Assembly: GCF_002278075.1 (NCBI RefSeq)
Contig: NZ_CP022989.1
Location: 2,480,001 to 2,544,000 of the forward strand
Reading direction: 5' to 3'
Source of the DNA: Paraburkholderia aromaticivorans
GTDB lineage: Bacteria; Pseudomonadota; Gammaproteobacteria; Burkholderiales; Burkholderiaceae
Length of the DNA: 64,000 nt
The translations under genes were made by a program, and so were the position numbers. Below the pieces are notes generated by a model, which worked only from the letters and a program-made list of their open reading frames with translations, ran no database searches and was not told the DNA's origin. Of this stretch, positions 9,297 through 20,107 are shown piece after piece; within the stretch, counting starts at the first letter, position 1; every line of letters starts with the position of its first letter.

Positions 9297-10631
9297 ATGG
9301 CCGATCTGCGCTGTACGATTGCCGGCATCACTTCGCCGAATCCATTCTGGCTCGCCTCCGCGCCGCCGACCGACAAAGCCTATAACGTGAACCGCGCCTT
9401 CGAGGCGGGCTGGGGCGGCGTGGTCTGGAAGACGCTCGGCCTCGACCCGCACGTGGTGAACGTCAGTTCACGCTACGGTGCGGTGCAATGGAACGGTCAG
9501 CGTATCGCGGGCCTGAACAACATCGAATTGATCACCGACCGTCCGCTCGACGTCAATCTGAAGGAAATCACGCAAGTCAAACGCGACTGGCCGGACCGCG
9601 CGATGATCGTCTCGCTCATGGTGCCGTGCAACGAACGCGACTGGAAATGGATCCTGCCGCTCGTGGAAGACACCGGCGCGGATGCGGTCGAACTGAATTT
9701 CGGTTGTCCGCATGGTATGAGCGAACGCGGTATGGGCGCGGCGGTCGGCCAGGTGCCGGAGTATGTCGAGATGGTCACGCGCTGGGTCAAGGAGGGCACG
9801 AAACTGCCGTGCCTCGTCAAACTGACGCCGAACATCAGCGACATTCGCCTGGGTTCGCGCGCGGCCTATAAAGGCGGCGCGGACGGTGTGTCGCTGATCA
9901 ACACGATCAATTCGATCGTGGCGGTGGACCTCGACGCGATGTCGCCGTTGCCGATGGTCGACGGCAAAGGCACCCACGGCGGCTACTGCGGCCCGGCCGT
10001 GAAGCCGATTGCGCTGAACATGGTCGCCGAAATCGCACGCGACGTGGAAACGCCGAACCTGCCGATTTCCGGCATCGGCGGAATCTCGTCATGGCGCGAC
10101 GCCGCCGAGTTCATGGTGCTCGGCGCGGGCAGCGTGCAGGTTTGCACGGCGGCGATGCACTACGGATTCCGTATCGTTTCAGACCTCGCCGACGGCCTCT
10201 CCAACTGGATGGACGAAAAAGGCTACGCGACGCTCGACGACATTCGCGGCCGCGCCGTGCCGAACGTCACCGACTGGCAATACCTGAACCTCAAATACGA
10301 CATCAAGGCGCGCATCGATCAGGACAAGTGCATTCAGTGCGGCCTGTGCCATATCGCCTGCGAGGACACGGCTCACCAGGCGATCATGAAAGAAAAAGAT
10401 GGCGTCCGGCATTTTGAAGTGATGGACTCCGAATGTGTCGGGTGCAATCTGTGCATGCACGTGTGTCCGGTCGAACAGTGCATCACGATGGAACGCGTGG
10501 ATACCGGCGAATATGCCAACTGGACCACGCATCCGAACAATCCGGCGCGAGTGGGTGCCGAACAGGGCGCCACGGCGGACGCGGCTGAAACCGCCGAACC
10601 CGCTCATGCGCACGCGGCAAACGCCGCTTGA
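9297..10631 (+). CDS. preA: NAD-dependent dihydropyrimidine dehydrogenase subunit PreA
   Basis: PreA is the FMN-containing catalytic subunit that reduces uracil to dihydrouracil. It begins with a dihydroorotate-dehydrogenase-like barrel (NFGCPHGMSERGMG, KLTPNISD, ISGIGGISSWRDAAEF). It ends with two [4Fe-4S] motifs, CIQCGLCHIAC and CVGCNLCMHVCP. The last 30 residues are Ala/Glu-rich and probably disordered. A strong AAGGAG precedes the ATG. The 67-bp gap after preT indicates cotranscription. Confidence 0.95.
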   Translation: MADLRCTIAGITSPNPFWLASAPPTDKAYNVNRAFEAGWGGVVWKTLGLDPHVVNVSSRYGAVQWNGQRIAGLNNIELITDRPLDVNLKEITQVKRDWPDRAMIVSLMVPCNERDWKWILPLVEDTGADAVELNFGCPHGMSERGMGAAVGQVPEYVEMVTRWVKEGTKLPCLVKLTPNISDIRLGSRAAYKGGADGVSLINTINSIVAVDLDAMSPLPMVDGKGTHGGYCGPAVKPIALNMVAEIARDVETPNLPISGIGGISSWRDAAEFMVLGAGSVQVCTAAMHYGFRIVSDLADGLSNWMDEKGYATLDDIRGRAVPNVTDWQYLNLKYDIKARIDQDKCIQCGLCHIACEDTAHQAIMKEKDGVRHFEVMDSECVGCNLCMHVCPVEQCITMERVDTGEYANWTTHPNNPARVGAEQGATADAAETAEPAHAHAANAA

Positions 10632-10753
10632 AACGGGACGTGCCTGAAGCAAGCTTGAACGAAACGCGGCGCTAGTACTGAACCTGTCATTCCCAAGGCC
10701 CGACGCGCCGCCAGAAGCCGCGCGGGCCTCAACGATCGAGTGGAGATCCCTAG

Positions 10754-12265
10754 ATGAAGCAGACAGCGCAACCCGCCGACCCGCAGTTCGCGGCCGGCGT
10801 GCAGGGCAGCAGTCTTTACAACGACGACCTGGCGCCGACCGGCGTCGCGCAACGCACGTGGAAGTGGTATCACTTCGCCGCGCTGTGGGTGGGGATGGTG
10901 ATGAACATCGCGTCCTACATGCTCGCGGCCGGTTTGACGGAAGAGGGTATGTCGCCGTGGCAAGCCGTATTGACCGTGCTGCTCGGCAATCTGATCGTGC
11001 TGGTGCCGATGCTGCTGATCGGCCACGCGGGCGCGAAGCATGGCATTCCCTACGCGGTGCTGGTGCGTTCCTCGTTCGGCACGCAGGGCGCCAAATTGCC
11101 GGCGATGCTGCGCGCCATTGTCGCGTGCGGCTGGTACGGCATTCAAACGTGGCTCGGCGGCAGCGCGATCTATACGCTGCTCAATATTCTCACCGGCAAC
11201 GCGCTGCACGGCGCGGCGTTGCCGTTTCTCGACATCTCGCTCGCGCAACTGGCGTGTTTCCTCGTGTTCTGGGCGCTGCAGATCTACTTCATCGTGCACG
11301 GCACCGATTCGATCCGCTGGCTGGAAAGTTGGTCCGCGCCGATCAAGATCGTGATGTGCATTGCGCTGGTGTGGTGGGCGACCTCGAAGGCGGGCGGTCT
11401 GGGTTCGATGCTGTCGGCGCCGTCGCAATTCGTGCCGGGCGGCAAGAAAGAGGGCATGTTCTGGATCACGTTCTGGCCCGGCCTGACGGCCATGGTCGGC
11501 TTCTGGGCGACGCTTGCGCTGAATATCCCGGACTTCACGCGCTTTGCCAGAACGCAGCGTGATCAGATCATCGGCCAGTCAGTCGGCTTGCCCGTGCCGA
11601 TGGCGTTGCTCTCGGTGATCTCGGTGGTGGTCACGTCGGCCACCGTGGTGATCTACGGCAAGGCGATCTGGGATCCGATCGACCTGACGAGCCGCATGAC
11701 CGGCATCGGCGTGGGCGTCGCGCTGATCATCCTCACGCTCGACACCATGTGCTGCAATCTCGCGGCGAATCTCGTCGGTCCGGCTTATGACTTTTCGAGC
11801 CTGTGGCCCAAGGGCATTTCGTATCGCGTGGGCGGCATGATTACCGCCACCATCGCCATCGTCATGATGCCGTGGAAGATTCTCGCCACCACGCAGGGCT
11901 ATATCTTTACGTGGCTGGTCGGCTATTCGGCGCTGCTCGGCCCGGTGGCAGGCATTCTGATGGTCGACTATTTCCTGATTCGCGGCACGCGGCTCGACAC
12001 GCGTGAACTGTTCGACGAACACGGCGAGTACAGCTATACCGGCGGCTGGAATATTGGCGCGGTGGTCGCGCTCGTGATCGGCGTGCTGCCGAATCTGCCG
12101 GGCTTTTTGCATACCGCGTTTCCGGCGTCGTTCCCGAACGTGCCGGCGATCTTCAATACGCTCTACACGTATGCGTGGTTTGTCGGACTCGCGTTGGCCT
12201 CGATCGTATACAGCGCGTGGATGAAGTTGAGCAAAGGACCCAGTGCGCGCGTGGCGAGTGCATAG
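10754..12265 (+). CDS. NCS1-family nucleobase/hydantoin permease
   Basis: This is an integral inner-membrane protein of 503 residues with about 12 hydrophobic segments. It shows NCS1 (Mhp1/CodB-type) hallmarks, including MNIASYMLAAGLTEEGMSPWQA near the N-terminus and NIPDFTRFARTQRDQ in the middle loop. By context it imports uracil, thymine, dihydropyrimidines or hydantoins for the surrounding enzymes; the substrate cannot be read from sequence alone. It lies between preA and the dihydropyrimidinase gene in the same orientation. Confidence 0.92.
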   Translation: MKQTAQPADPQFAAGVQGSSLYNDDLAPTGVAQRTWKWYHFAALWVGMVMNIASYMLAAGLTEEGMSPWQAVLTVLLGNLIVLVPMLLIGHAGAKHGIPYAVLVRSSFGTQGAKLPAMLRAIVACGWYGIQTWLGGSAIYTLLNILTGNALHGAALPFLDISLAQLACFLVFWALQIYFIVHGTDSIRWLESWSAPIKIVMCIALVWWATSKAGGLGSMLSAPSQFVPGGKKEGMFWITFWPGLTAMVGFWATLALNIPDFTRFARTQRDQIIGQSVGLPVPMALLSVISVVVTSATVVIYGKAIWDPIDLTSRMTGIGVGVALIILTLDTMCCNLAANLVGPAYDFSSLWPKGISYRVGGMITATIAIVMMPWKILATTQGYIFTWLVGYSALLGPVAGILMVDYFLIRGTRLDTRELFDEHGEYSYTGGWNIGAVVALVIGVLPNLPGFLHTAFPASFPNVPAIFNTLYTYAWFVGLALASIVYSAWMKLSKGPSARVASA

Positions 12266-12320
12266 AGACGAGCGCATGAGTATGAACGAAGTAGGTAGCA
12301 CCGAAACCAGCAGTTCATAA

Positions 12321-13784
<1,464 letters not shown>

Positions 13785-13800
13785 GCGGTTCGCAGTCCCA

Positions 13801-13840
13801 CGGGCGGCGCCGGCATCGAATGCGGCGCCGCCCGTTTTTT
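13801..13840 (+). terminator. terminator of the pyrimidine operon
   Basis: A perfect 12-bp GC-rich stem (CGGGCGGCGCCG / CGGCGCCGCCCG) with a 10-nt loop is followed by TTTTTT. It lies 17 bp after hydA. Confidence 0.9.
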
Positions 13841-14024
13841 CATGCCGCGCGTTCGCCGCGGCAGCGCACTTCTCGCGTTTTCCCCGATGGCGCGCAACAT
13901 GGGTTCCATGTTGCGATGCATGCCGCGTCTGTTCTATCTGCTGTAAAGTGGGAATCCACGTCATAGTGGAGGGCATGGCTGCTCGCTTAGCACGCAAGCG
14001 CATATGGATCGGAAACCTGATCCT

Positions 14025-14053
14025 TTGTAAAAACCCAGGCCATTTGCTACAGT
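14025..14053 (+). promoter_or_regulatory. candidate promoter of the cystine-type ABC operon
   Basis: TTGTAA (14025-14030) and TACAGT (14048-14053) are 17 bp apart, each matching four of six consensus bases. They lie about 90 bp before the binding-protein gene. The rest of the 13841-14141 gap shows no gene. Confidence 0.4.
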
Positions 14054-14141
14054 CCGCCCACTCAGCCGGGCGCAAGCGCCGGTGAGGATCGTCCAACACA
14101 AGACCAAGCCACCGACGTGGCACATTTGACGGAGCCGCCTG

Positions 14142-14924
14142 ATGAAATCGATTCGTTCCATTTTGCTGATCGCGTTGTTCCAGGCTGTGGCCGTGAGCTC
14201 CGCATTCGCCGCCGATGAACTCGCGCAGATCAAATCGGCCGGCGTGTTCCGGATCGGCACCGAAGGCACCTATGCGCCGTTCACCTATCACGACGAGTCG
14301 GGCAAGCTGACCGGCTTCGACGTTGAAATCGGCACCGCGATCGCGCAACGTCTCGGCGTCAAGCCGCAATTCGTGGAAGGCAAATGGGACGGTCTGATCG
14401 CGGGCCTCGACGTGAACCGTTACGACGCGGTGATCAATGAAGTGGCCGTGACCGACGCGCGCAAGGTCAAATACGACTTCTCCGACCCGTACATCACGTC
14501 GCATGCAGCCTTGATCGTGCAGTCGAACAACACCACGATCAAGAATTTCGACGACCTGAAAGGCAAGAAGTCGGCCAACACGCTGACCAGCAACTTCGGC
14601 AAGATCGCGGCCGCGCACGGCGCGGAAGTGATTCCCGTGCAAGGCTTCAATGAGTCGATCGATCTGCTGACCTCGGGCCGCGTGGACGCCACCGTCAACG
14701 ACTCGCTGTCGTTCCTCGACTTCAAGAAGCACAAGCCGGACGCGAAGGTGAAAATCGCCGCGCTCGATACGTCGAGCGACAGCAGCGACAAGTCCGCTGT
14801 ATTGATCCGCAAGGGCAGCCCCGAATTGCAGGCCGCGATCAACAAGGCGCTCGCCGACATCAGGAAAGACGGCACCTACGCGAAAATCTCGCAGAAGTAT
14901 TTCGGCAAAGACGTCTCCCAGTAA
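14142..14924 (+). CDS. periplasmic amino acid (cystine-type) binding protein
   Basis: This is a family-3 solute-binding protein of 260 residues with a clear Sec signal peptide ending SSAFA-AD. The mature protein has the pattern IGTEGTYAPFTYHDESGKLTGFDVEI, then DARKVKYDFSDPY, both typical of polar amino acid binding proteins. Overall it reads like the E. coli FliY/TcyJ cystine-binding protein. It is first in a binding protein-permease-ATPase operon, with 22 bp to the permease. Cystine is the best guess from family resemblance; another polar amino acid is possible. Confidence 0.88.
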   Translation: MKSIRSILLIALFQAVAVSSAFAADELAQIKSAGVFRIGTEGTYAPFTYHDESGKLTGFDVEIGTAIAQRLGVKPQFVEGKWDGLIAGLDVNRYDAVINEVAVTDARKVKYDFSDPYITSHAALIVQSNNTTIKNFDDLKGKKSANTLTSNFGKIAAAHGAEVIPVQGFNESIDLLTSGRVDATVNDSLSFLDFKKHKPDAKVKIAALDTSSDSSDKSAVLIRKGSPELQAAINKALADIRKDGTYAKISQKYFGKDVSQ

Positions 14925-14946
14925 ACGCCTTCCGCGAGTCTGAATC

Positions 14947-15624
14947 ATGCCGGCATGGTTGCATCTGATGGCGCAGTCGCTGTGGCCCCTGCTGTATGCG
15001 GGGCTCGTGTTTACCGTGCCGCTCACGCTGGTCTCGTTTGCAATCGGGCTGGCGCTCGCATTCGTCGTCGCGCTGGTTCGTCTGTTCGGGCCCAAGTGGG
15101 CCGTGGCGATCGTGCGCTTCTACGTGTGGCTGTTTCGCGGCTCACCGTTGCTCGTGCAACTATTCGTGATCTTCTATGGATTGCCGAACGTCGGCATCGT
15201 GCTCGATCCGTTGACGGCGGCGATCATCGGCTTTTCATTGAATGTGGGCGCGTACAACTCCGAGGTGATACGCGGCGTGATCGAGTCGATTCCGAAAGGG
15301 CAGTGGGAGGCGGCGTATTCGATGGGGATGACGCGCGAGCAAGCCTTGCGTCGCGCGATCCTGCCGCAAGCGGCGCGCGTTGCGCTGCCGCCGTTGTCCA
15401 ATTCGTTTATCGCTCTGGTGAAAGACACCTCGCTCGCGGCGGTGCTGACCGTGCCTGAGGTGTTTCAGGCGGCGCAGCGCATCGCGTCGGTGACTTACGA
15501 GCCGCTGATTCTGTACACCGAGGCGGCATTGGTTTATCTGGTCTTCAGTTCGGTGTTGTCGTCGGCGCAAGTCAGGCTCGAGCGCAAATTCGGCCGCCAC
15601 GCACTTTTCCATGCAGGCAACTGA
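14947..15624 (+). CDS. amino acid ABC transporter permease
   Basis: This is a HisM/YecS-type inner-membrane permease of 225 residues with about five hydrophobic helices. The EAA loop is visible as EAAYSMGMTREQALRRAILPQA, the contact site for the ATPase. A single permease gene implies a homodimer. Its stop overlaps the next start (ATGA), showing tight translational coupling to the ATPase. Confidence 0.92.
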   Translation: MPAWLHLMAQSLWPLLYAGLVFTVPLTLVSFAIGLALAFVVALVRLFGPKWAVAIVRFYVWLFRGSPLLVQLFVIFYGLPNVGIVLDPLTAAIIGFSLNVGAYNSEVIRGVIESIPKGQWEAAYSMGMTREQALRRAILPQAARVALPPLSNSFIALVKDTSLAAVLTVPEVFQAAQRIASVTYEPLILYTEAALVYLVFSSVLSSAQVRLERKFGRHALFHAGN

Positions 15625-16412
15625 TGATCCGACTGGAAAAAATCGACAAGTACTTCGGCGGGCAACGGGTGCTGAACTCGGTCGATCTTCAACTTGCTCC
15701 AGGCAATGTCACCGCGCTGATCGGCCCGTCGGGCAGCGGCAAAAGCACGCTGCTGCGTTGTGTGAATCTGCTGGAGATTCCCGAGTCCGGTTCGCTCGAA
15801 CTCGGCGACCAGCGGCTGGAATTCAGCCGCGAGCATAAACCCTCGCGCGAAGCGGTGCTGACGATTCGCCGCCGTACGGGCATGGTCTTTCAGAACTTCC
15901 AGCTCTTTCCGCATTTGACGGTGCGGCAGAACGTGATGGAAGGCTTGCTGACCGTGCAGAAGTGGGACAAGGACAAGGCGCGGGAGCGCGCCGACGAATT
16001 GCTGGAGAAGGTCGGCATCGCGCACAAGGCGGATGCGTGGCCTTCGACGCTTTCGGGCGGTCAGCAGCAGCGTGTGGCGATTGCGCGGGCCTTGGCGCCG
16101 TCGCCGGAAGTGTTGTTGTGCGACGAGCCGACTTCGGCGCTCGACCCCGGTCTCGCCGCGGAAGTGGTGGAGGTGCTCAAGCAGCTCGCCACCGAAGGCA
16201 TGACGATGCTGATGGCCACGCACGACTTGCGGCTCGCCGCGACCATCGCGCGTGATGTGGTGTTTCTGAATAACGGCGTGGTGGTGGAGGCCGGCCCGTC
16301 GCGCGAGATCTTCATGCAGCCGCGCGCGCCGGAAACCGAGCGTTTTGTGTCGACGCTGACACATAGTCTGCCGGACGAATGGACTGCATCGGGCGGCAAC
16401 GCGGCGCAATGA
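15624..16412 (+). CDS. amino acid ABC transporter ATP-binding protein
   Basis: This ABC ATPase of 262 residues resembles E. coli YecC/TcyN. Walker A is GPSGSGKST (34-42), the signature is LSGGQQQRVAIARAL, Walker B is VLLCDEPTSALD and the switch histidine is in ATHDL. It starts within the permease stop codon. It drives the importer with the two preceding genes. Confidence 0.94.
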   Translation: MIRLEKIDKYFGGQRVLNSVDLQLAPGNVTALIGPSGSGKSTLLRCVNLLEIPESGSLELGDQRLEFSREHKPSREAVLTIRRRTGMVFQNFQLFPHLTVRQNVMEGLLTVQKWDKDKARERADELLEKVGIAHKADAWPSTLSGGQQQRVAIARALAPSPEVLLCDEPTSALDPGLAAEVVEVLKQLATEGMTMLMATHDLRLAATIARDVVFLNNGVVVEAGPSREIFMQPRAPETERFVSTLTHSLPDEWTASGGNAAQ

Positions 16413-16440
16413 AAAAGGGGGCGTTAAACCACGCCCCCTT
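16411..16440 (-). terminator. terminator of leuA
   Basis: On the minus strand a 9-bp stem, AAGGGGGCG / CGCCCCCTT with an 8-nt loop, runs into TTTTTC. It lies 43 bp beyond the leuA stop. On the plus strand there is no T-run, so it serves leuA rather than the ABC operon. Confidence 0.8.
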
Positions 16441-16482
16441 CGAACATCTGCGCTACGAAATCGCAGCCACGTTTATCGGCCC

Positions 16483-18201
16483 TTAAACGCCCACGCTCTC
16501 CGTGGCGTCGTTCATGGCGGCATCGAAGAAACGCTCCTTCGCCTGCGCATTGGCACGTGCATAGGCGCGGTTCACACCGCTGATCACCGCGCGAATAGAA
16601 GCCGTTACCAGATTCGCATCGATGCCGACGCCGAACGCGCTGCCGGTCACATCGGCACCGGCCATTTCAGCAACCGCCACCGCGCGCGCATCCGCGCCCT
16701 GCGTCAACGCGCGCTCTTCATAGTGCTGAATCCGCACCGGCACGCCGATCGCGTGCATCAACGCGTCGAGCGGACCATTGCCTGCGCCGTTCAGCACACG
16801 CCGCGTGCCGTTGATGTCGACCGTCAGTTTGATGTGCTCGCGTCCCTCGCGCTCGGACAGGCTGTGGCCGACGTAATGGATCGGCGCGGCGTTCTGCACG
16901 TATTCCTGCTGGAACAATTCCCAGATCTGCGCCGAGGTGACTTCCTGGCCGCTGTGGTCGGTGAAGCGCTGCACGGCCGAGCTGAAATCCACCTGCAGGC
17001 GGCGCGGCAACACCACTCCGTAACCCTGTTCGAGCAGATAAGCAATGCCGCCCTTGCCCGACTGGCTGTTCACGCGAATCACCGAATCGTAGGTGCGGCC
17101 GAGATCGGCCGGGTCGATCGGCATGTAGGGCACTTCCCAGACCGCGTCCGGTTTCTGCACCGCGAAGCCCTTCTTGATCGCATCCTGATGCGAGCCCGAG
17201 AAGGCGGTGAACACCAGATCGCCGACATACGGATGACGCGGATGGATCGGCAATTGCGTGCATTCTTCCGCGGTCCGCGCGATTTCGTTGATGTTCGAGA
17301 AGTCGAGGCCCGGATCGACGCCCTGCGTGTACAGATTCAACGCGAGCGTGACGAGGTCCACGTTGCCGGTGCGCTCGCCATTGCCGAACAGGCAGCCCTC
17401 GATGCGATCCGCGCCCGCCATCACGGCGAGTTCGGCCGCCGCCACCGCGGTGCCGCGATCGTTATGCGGATGCACGGAGATGAACAGCGAATCGCGGCGC
17501 TTCAGATTGCGGTGCATCCACTCGATCTGGTCCGCGTAGATGTTCGGCGTGGACATCTCGACGGTGGCCGGCAAGTTGACGATCGCCTTGTGTCCCGGCG
17601 TCGGTTCCCAGATGTCGAACACGGCGTCGCAGACTTCCTTGGCGAATTCGATTTCGGTGCCGCTGAACACTTCCGGGCTGTACTGGAACGTGAACTTTGT
17701 CTCCGGCATGGTTGCGGCAATGCGCTTCATCGTGCGCGCGGCGTTTTGCGCCAGTTCCTTCACGCCGCTCTTTTCCAGATTGAAGACGATCTTGCGGAAT
17801 TCCGGCGCGGTCGCGTTGTACAGGTGGACGATGGCGCGCGGCACGCCACGCAACGATTCGAAGGTGCGCTCGATCAGGTCGTCGCGTGCTTGCGTCAGGA
17901 CTTCGATCGTGACGTCGTCGGGAATATGGCCGCCTTCGATCAACTCGCGCACGAAATTGAAGTCGGTCTGCGATGCGGACGGAAACGCGACTTCAATTTC
18001 CTTGAAGCCGATCTGCACCAGCGTCTTGAACATGCGCATCTTGCGCTGCGCATCCATCGGTTCGAACAGCGACTGATTGCCGTCGCGCAGGTCGGTGCTC
18101 ATCCAGATCGGCGGATGCGTGATGGTGCGCGACGGCCACTGGCGATCCGCCAAGTTGACTGGCTTGAACGAGCGGTATTTGGTAGCGGGGTTCTTCAACA
18201 T
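16483..18201 (-). CDS. leuA: 2-isopropylmalate synthase
   Basis: LeuA condenses acetyl-CoA with 2-ketoisovalerate, the committed step of leucine synthesis. This is the long form of about 572 residues, with an HMGL-like barrel ([16 protein letters not shown] near the N-terminus, [17 protein letters not shown] in the middle) and a C-terminal LeuA regulatory domain that binds leucine. Starts at 18201, 18207, 18210 and 18261 are all in frame; 18201 gives the common [11 protein letters not shown]-terminus with GGA upstream. It stands alone and is preceded by a leucine-rich leader peptide, implying attenuation in addition to feedback inhibition. Confidence 0.95.
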   Translation of the reverse strand: MLKNPATKYRSFKPVNLADRQWPSRTITHPPIWMSTDLRDGNQSLFEPMDAQRKMRMFKTLVQIGFKEIEVAFPSASQTDFNFVRELIEGGHIPDDVTIEVLTQARDDLIERTFESLRGVPRAIVHLYNATAPEFRKIVFNLEKSGVKELAQNAARTMKRIAATMPETKFTFQYSPEVFSGTEIEFAKEVCDAVFDIWEPTPGHKAIVNLPATVEMSTPNIYADQIEWMHRNLKRRDSLFISVHPHNDRGTAVAAAELAVMAGADRIEGCLFGNGERTGNVDLVTLALNLYTQGVDPGLDFSNINEIARTAEECTQLPIHPRHPYVGDLVFTAFSGSHQDAIKKGFAVQKPDAVWEVPYMPIDPADLGRTYDSVIRVNSQSGKGGIAYLLEQGYGVVLPRRLQVDFSSAVQRFTDHSGQEVTSAQIWELFQQEYVQNAAPIHYVGHSLSEREGREHIKLTVDINGTRRVLNGAGNGPLDALMHAIGVPVRIQHYEERALTQGADARAVAVAEMAGADVTGSAFGVGIDANLVTASIRAVISGVNRAYARANAQAKERFFDAAMNDATESVGV

Positions 18202-18329
18202 TTTCATCATCCGTGGGTGAGACCAGATAGCTGGGGAGTCGACCGGACGACGAAAAGACATGACAGGACCGCCGGTCGGAAACCGGGGCTGGGTCAGTTA
18301 CTGGGGAATTGAGCGGTGCTTCGGGTGTT

Positions 18330-18410
18330 TCAGATGGAAGCGCGCAGCAGCAGACCTAGCCCGGAAGAGGGGGCTAGTAGTAGCGATAGGATGGTCTGGG
18401 CGCGGTACAT
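18330..18410 (-). CDS. leuA leader peptide (leucine-rich attenuator peptide)
   Basis: This 26-codon frame is too short for ordinary gene calling. It begins MYRAQTILSLLLAPSSG and continues with LGLLLR to a TGA, so eight of 26 residues are leucine. Five of the eight use CTA, otherwise rare in this GC-rich genome, including three CTA in a row. This is the design of amino-acid attenuator leaders such as E. coli leuL. It ends 129 bp before leuA. CTAGCCC and GGGCTAG inside the frame form a 7-bp hairpin. An in-frame ATG at 18428 would add six residues but overlaps the predicted promoter. No clear U-tract terminator was found before leuA, so the mechanism is open. Confidence 0.8.
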   Translation of the reverse strand: MYRAQTILSLLLAPSSGLGLLLRASI

Positions 18411-18418
18411 AGTGCGCA

Positions 18419-18447
18419 ATAGGACCATATTATTGGGACGGCGTCAA
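18419..18447 (-). promoter_or_regulatory. promoter of the leuA leader transcript
   Basis: TTGACG (18447-18442) and TCCTAT (18424-18419) are separated by 17 bp on the minus strand. Only 8 nt separate the -10 box from the leader-peptide ATG, so the transcript would be leaderless or nearly so. No Shine-Dalgarno sequence precedes that ATG, which fits. Confidence 0.5.
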
Positions 18448-18471
18448 GCGCCGTTCCCGTGCGGGGCGAGA

Positions 18472-19356
18472 TTAGTGCGCCGGTTTCACGAAGCGCAAGG
18501 TCATGCGGTCCGATTCGCCGATGGCCGCGTATTTCGCCCGGTCGACGTCGCCACCTTCGAAGGTTGGCGGCAGCGACCAGACGCCGTTGGGGTAATTCCT
18601 CGTGTCGCGCGGGTTGCTGTTCACCTCGCTCTTGCCGGCCAGTTCGAAGCCGGCCGCCCGCGCATGTTCGATCACGTAGTCTTCGGTCACGTAACCGGTG
18701 TCGATGGTCTGTTGCAGCGAGGTGCCCGGCGCCGCGCGGTGTTCCTCGACGCCGAGCACGCCGCCGGGCTTGAGCGCCGCATAAAAGGCGCGCAGGTTTG
18801 CGTCGATCTGGCCGTCCTTGATCCAGTTATGGATATTGCGGAAGGTCAGCACTTCGTCGACGCTGGCATCGGCCGGAAAACCGCTGAATTGGCCCGCGTG
18901 CAGCGTGCCCACCACGACCTTGCCGTAGACGGCGGGCGTGGCCGCCAGCTTGCGCGCGAACGCGGCGCGGCTCGCCTGTGCCTCGGCCGACGGCGCGCGC
19001 TGCGGGCCCTCGTACTGCGCCTCGTAGAGCTTGCCGTGCTCGTGCAGGTACGGCGCGAGGATCTCCGTGTACCAGCCGCCGCCCGGATCGATCTCCAGCA
19101 CGCTTTGCGACGGCGCGAGTGCGAAGAATTGCAGCGTCTCCTTCGGATGACGGTAGATGTCCCGTGCGCGGGCCTTGTCGCCGCGTTGTGGTCCGGCAAT
19201 GGCTGCGTCGAGCAGCTCCGGATTCGACGACGCCGTTGCGGAAGTCGAGGCCGACGGGCCGGCGCAGGCCGCGACGACGAGCGCCGCGCTCACCGCGGCG
19301 AGCGTGGCGCGCAACGCGCGCGTTTGAAGATTGGGTCGACGGTTCATGGCATCCAT
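18472..19356 (-). CDS. class I SAM-methyltransferase-like lipoprotein
   Basis: The N-terminus is a signal peptide with a lipobox-like VVAAC, so the protein is probably exported and lipidated, which is unusual for a methyltransferase fold. SVLEIDPGGGWYTEILAPYL resembles motif I of class I SAM methyltransferases, and the rest (VDEVLTFRNIHNWIKDG, LKPGGVLGVEEHRA) also fits that fold. Related exported putative methyltransferases are common in proteobacteria, without a known substrate that I can state. The start may be 19356 or the ATG at 19347. It is divergent from a small exported protein gene. Confidence 0.8.
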   Translation of the reverse strand: MDAMNRRPNLQTRALRATLAAVSAALVVAACAGPSASTSATASSNPELLDAAIAGPQRGDKARARDIYRHPKETLQFFALAPSQSVLEIDPGGGWYTEILAPYLHEHGKLYEAQYEGPQRAPSAEAQASRAAFARKLAATPAVYGKVVVGTLHAGQFSGFPADASVDEVLTFRNIHNWIKDGQIDANLRAFYAALKPGGVLGVEEHRAAPGTSLQQTIDTGYVTEDYVIEHARAAGFELAGKSEVNSNPRDTRNYPNGVWSLPPTFEGGDVDRAKYAAIGESDRMTLRFVKPAH

Positions 19357-19647
19357 TATCGGGTCCGATCGGTCTGGGGGGAAAGCCGCAATCGGCATAA
19401 GGATAGGCGCTTGCGGGATTTGCGTGGCGGCTGCCCGTGCGAGGAATCGAGGAATAAAAGAGCCTGGCCGCCAGTTTCCCTGTTTGCAGCGCCTCGCGTC
19501 CCGATTGCCGAATCCGAAGTGCCTGGTCGCGCGTATAAATGAGGTGAACAGCGTCTCATCAGCGTTTGCCGTCGCGCGCGGGCCTGGTGACTTCGTGAGT
19601 GTCGAGCGCGACTTGATTCTCCTCATTTCATTTTGCTGGAGGCAGGT

Positions 19648-19977
19648 ATGAAACGAACATCGACGATGTCGCGGGTAGGGCTGGTATTGCTGGGCGCGGC
19701 CGCTTGCGTGATCGCCGCGCAGGCGGGCGCGCAGGGCCTGAGCCCGCAGGACGACATGTACGCGCCGCAAAACAGCACCCGTTTGATGCCGAACGCCGCG
19801 CGAGGCAGCGAATACCCGACACACGGCAACCAGCAGGCGGGGGAGCTGAATCTGAATCCGACCGACCCGCGCGCGCAACTGGTCAACGGCTTGCCGAACC
19901 ACACGAATTCCGGCGGGTATGGGTCACCGCTCGCCGGCGTGCGTACTTACGTGCAACCGGCGGCCCCGTCGAATTGA
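19648..19977 (+). CDS. small exported protein of unknown function
   Basis: The 109-residue product has a signal peptide with a cleavage-like AAQAGAQG. The mature part is short, polar and rich in Asn, Pro and Gly, with no domain I recognise. The ATG at 19648 follows GGAGG by seven bases, which supports a real gene and this start rather than the frame opening at 19633. Confidence 0.65.
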   Translation: MKRTSTMSRVGLVLLGAAACVIAAQAGAQGLSPQDDMYAPQNSTRLMPNAARGSEYPTHGNQQAGELNLNPTDPRAQLVNGLPNHTNSGGYGSPLAGVRTYVQPAAPSN

Positions 19978-20107
19978 GTGGGCGCGCGCACGAGGATCGT
20001 GCTGCATCGCGCGCTGGAGAGCAGTCGCGCATCCCTGTACGGTCCATGCCGTTTTATCAGCGCTTTGCTTGTCGATGGGCTGTTTGCCGTCCACGTACCC
20101 GCTTTGC

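Noticed and set aside
16414..16440. Terminator of the cystine-type ABC operon
   Set aside because: On the plus strand the stem is followed by CGAAC, not T residues; it fits leuA on the minus strand.
16723..18312. A 529-codon plus-strand frame opposite leuA
   Set aside because: It is a shadow of leuA and would cross the leader-peptide region.
18428..18469. Longer leuA leader peptide starting at ATG 18428
   Set aside because: That ATG lies inside the predicted promoter spacer and has no ribosome site, so the shorter frame is preferred.
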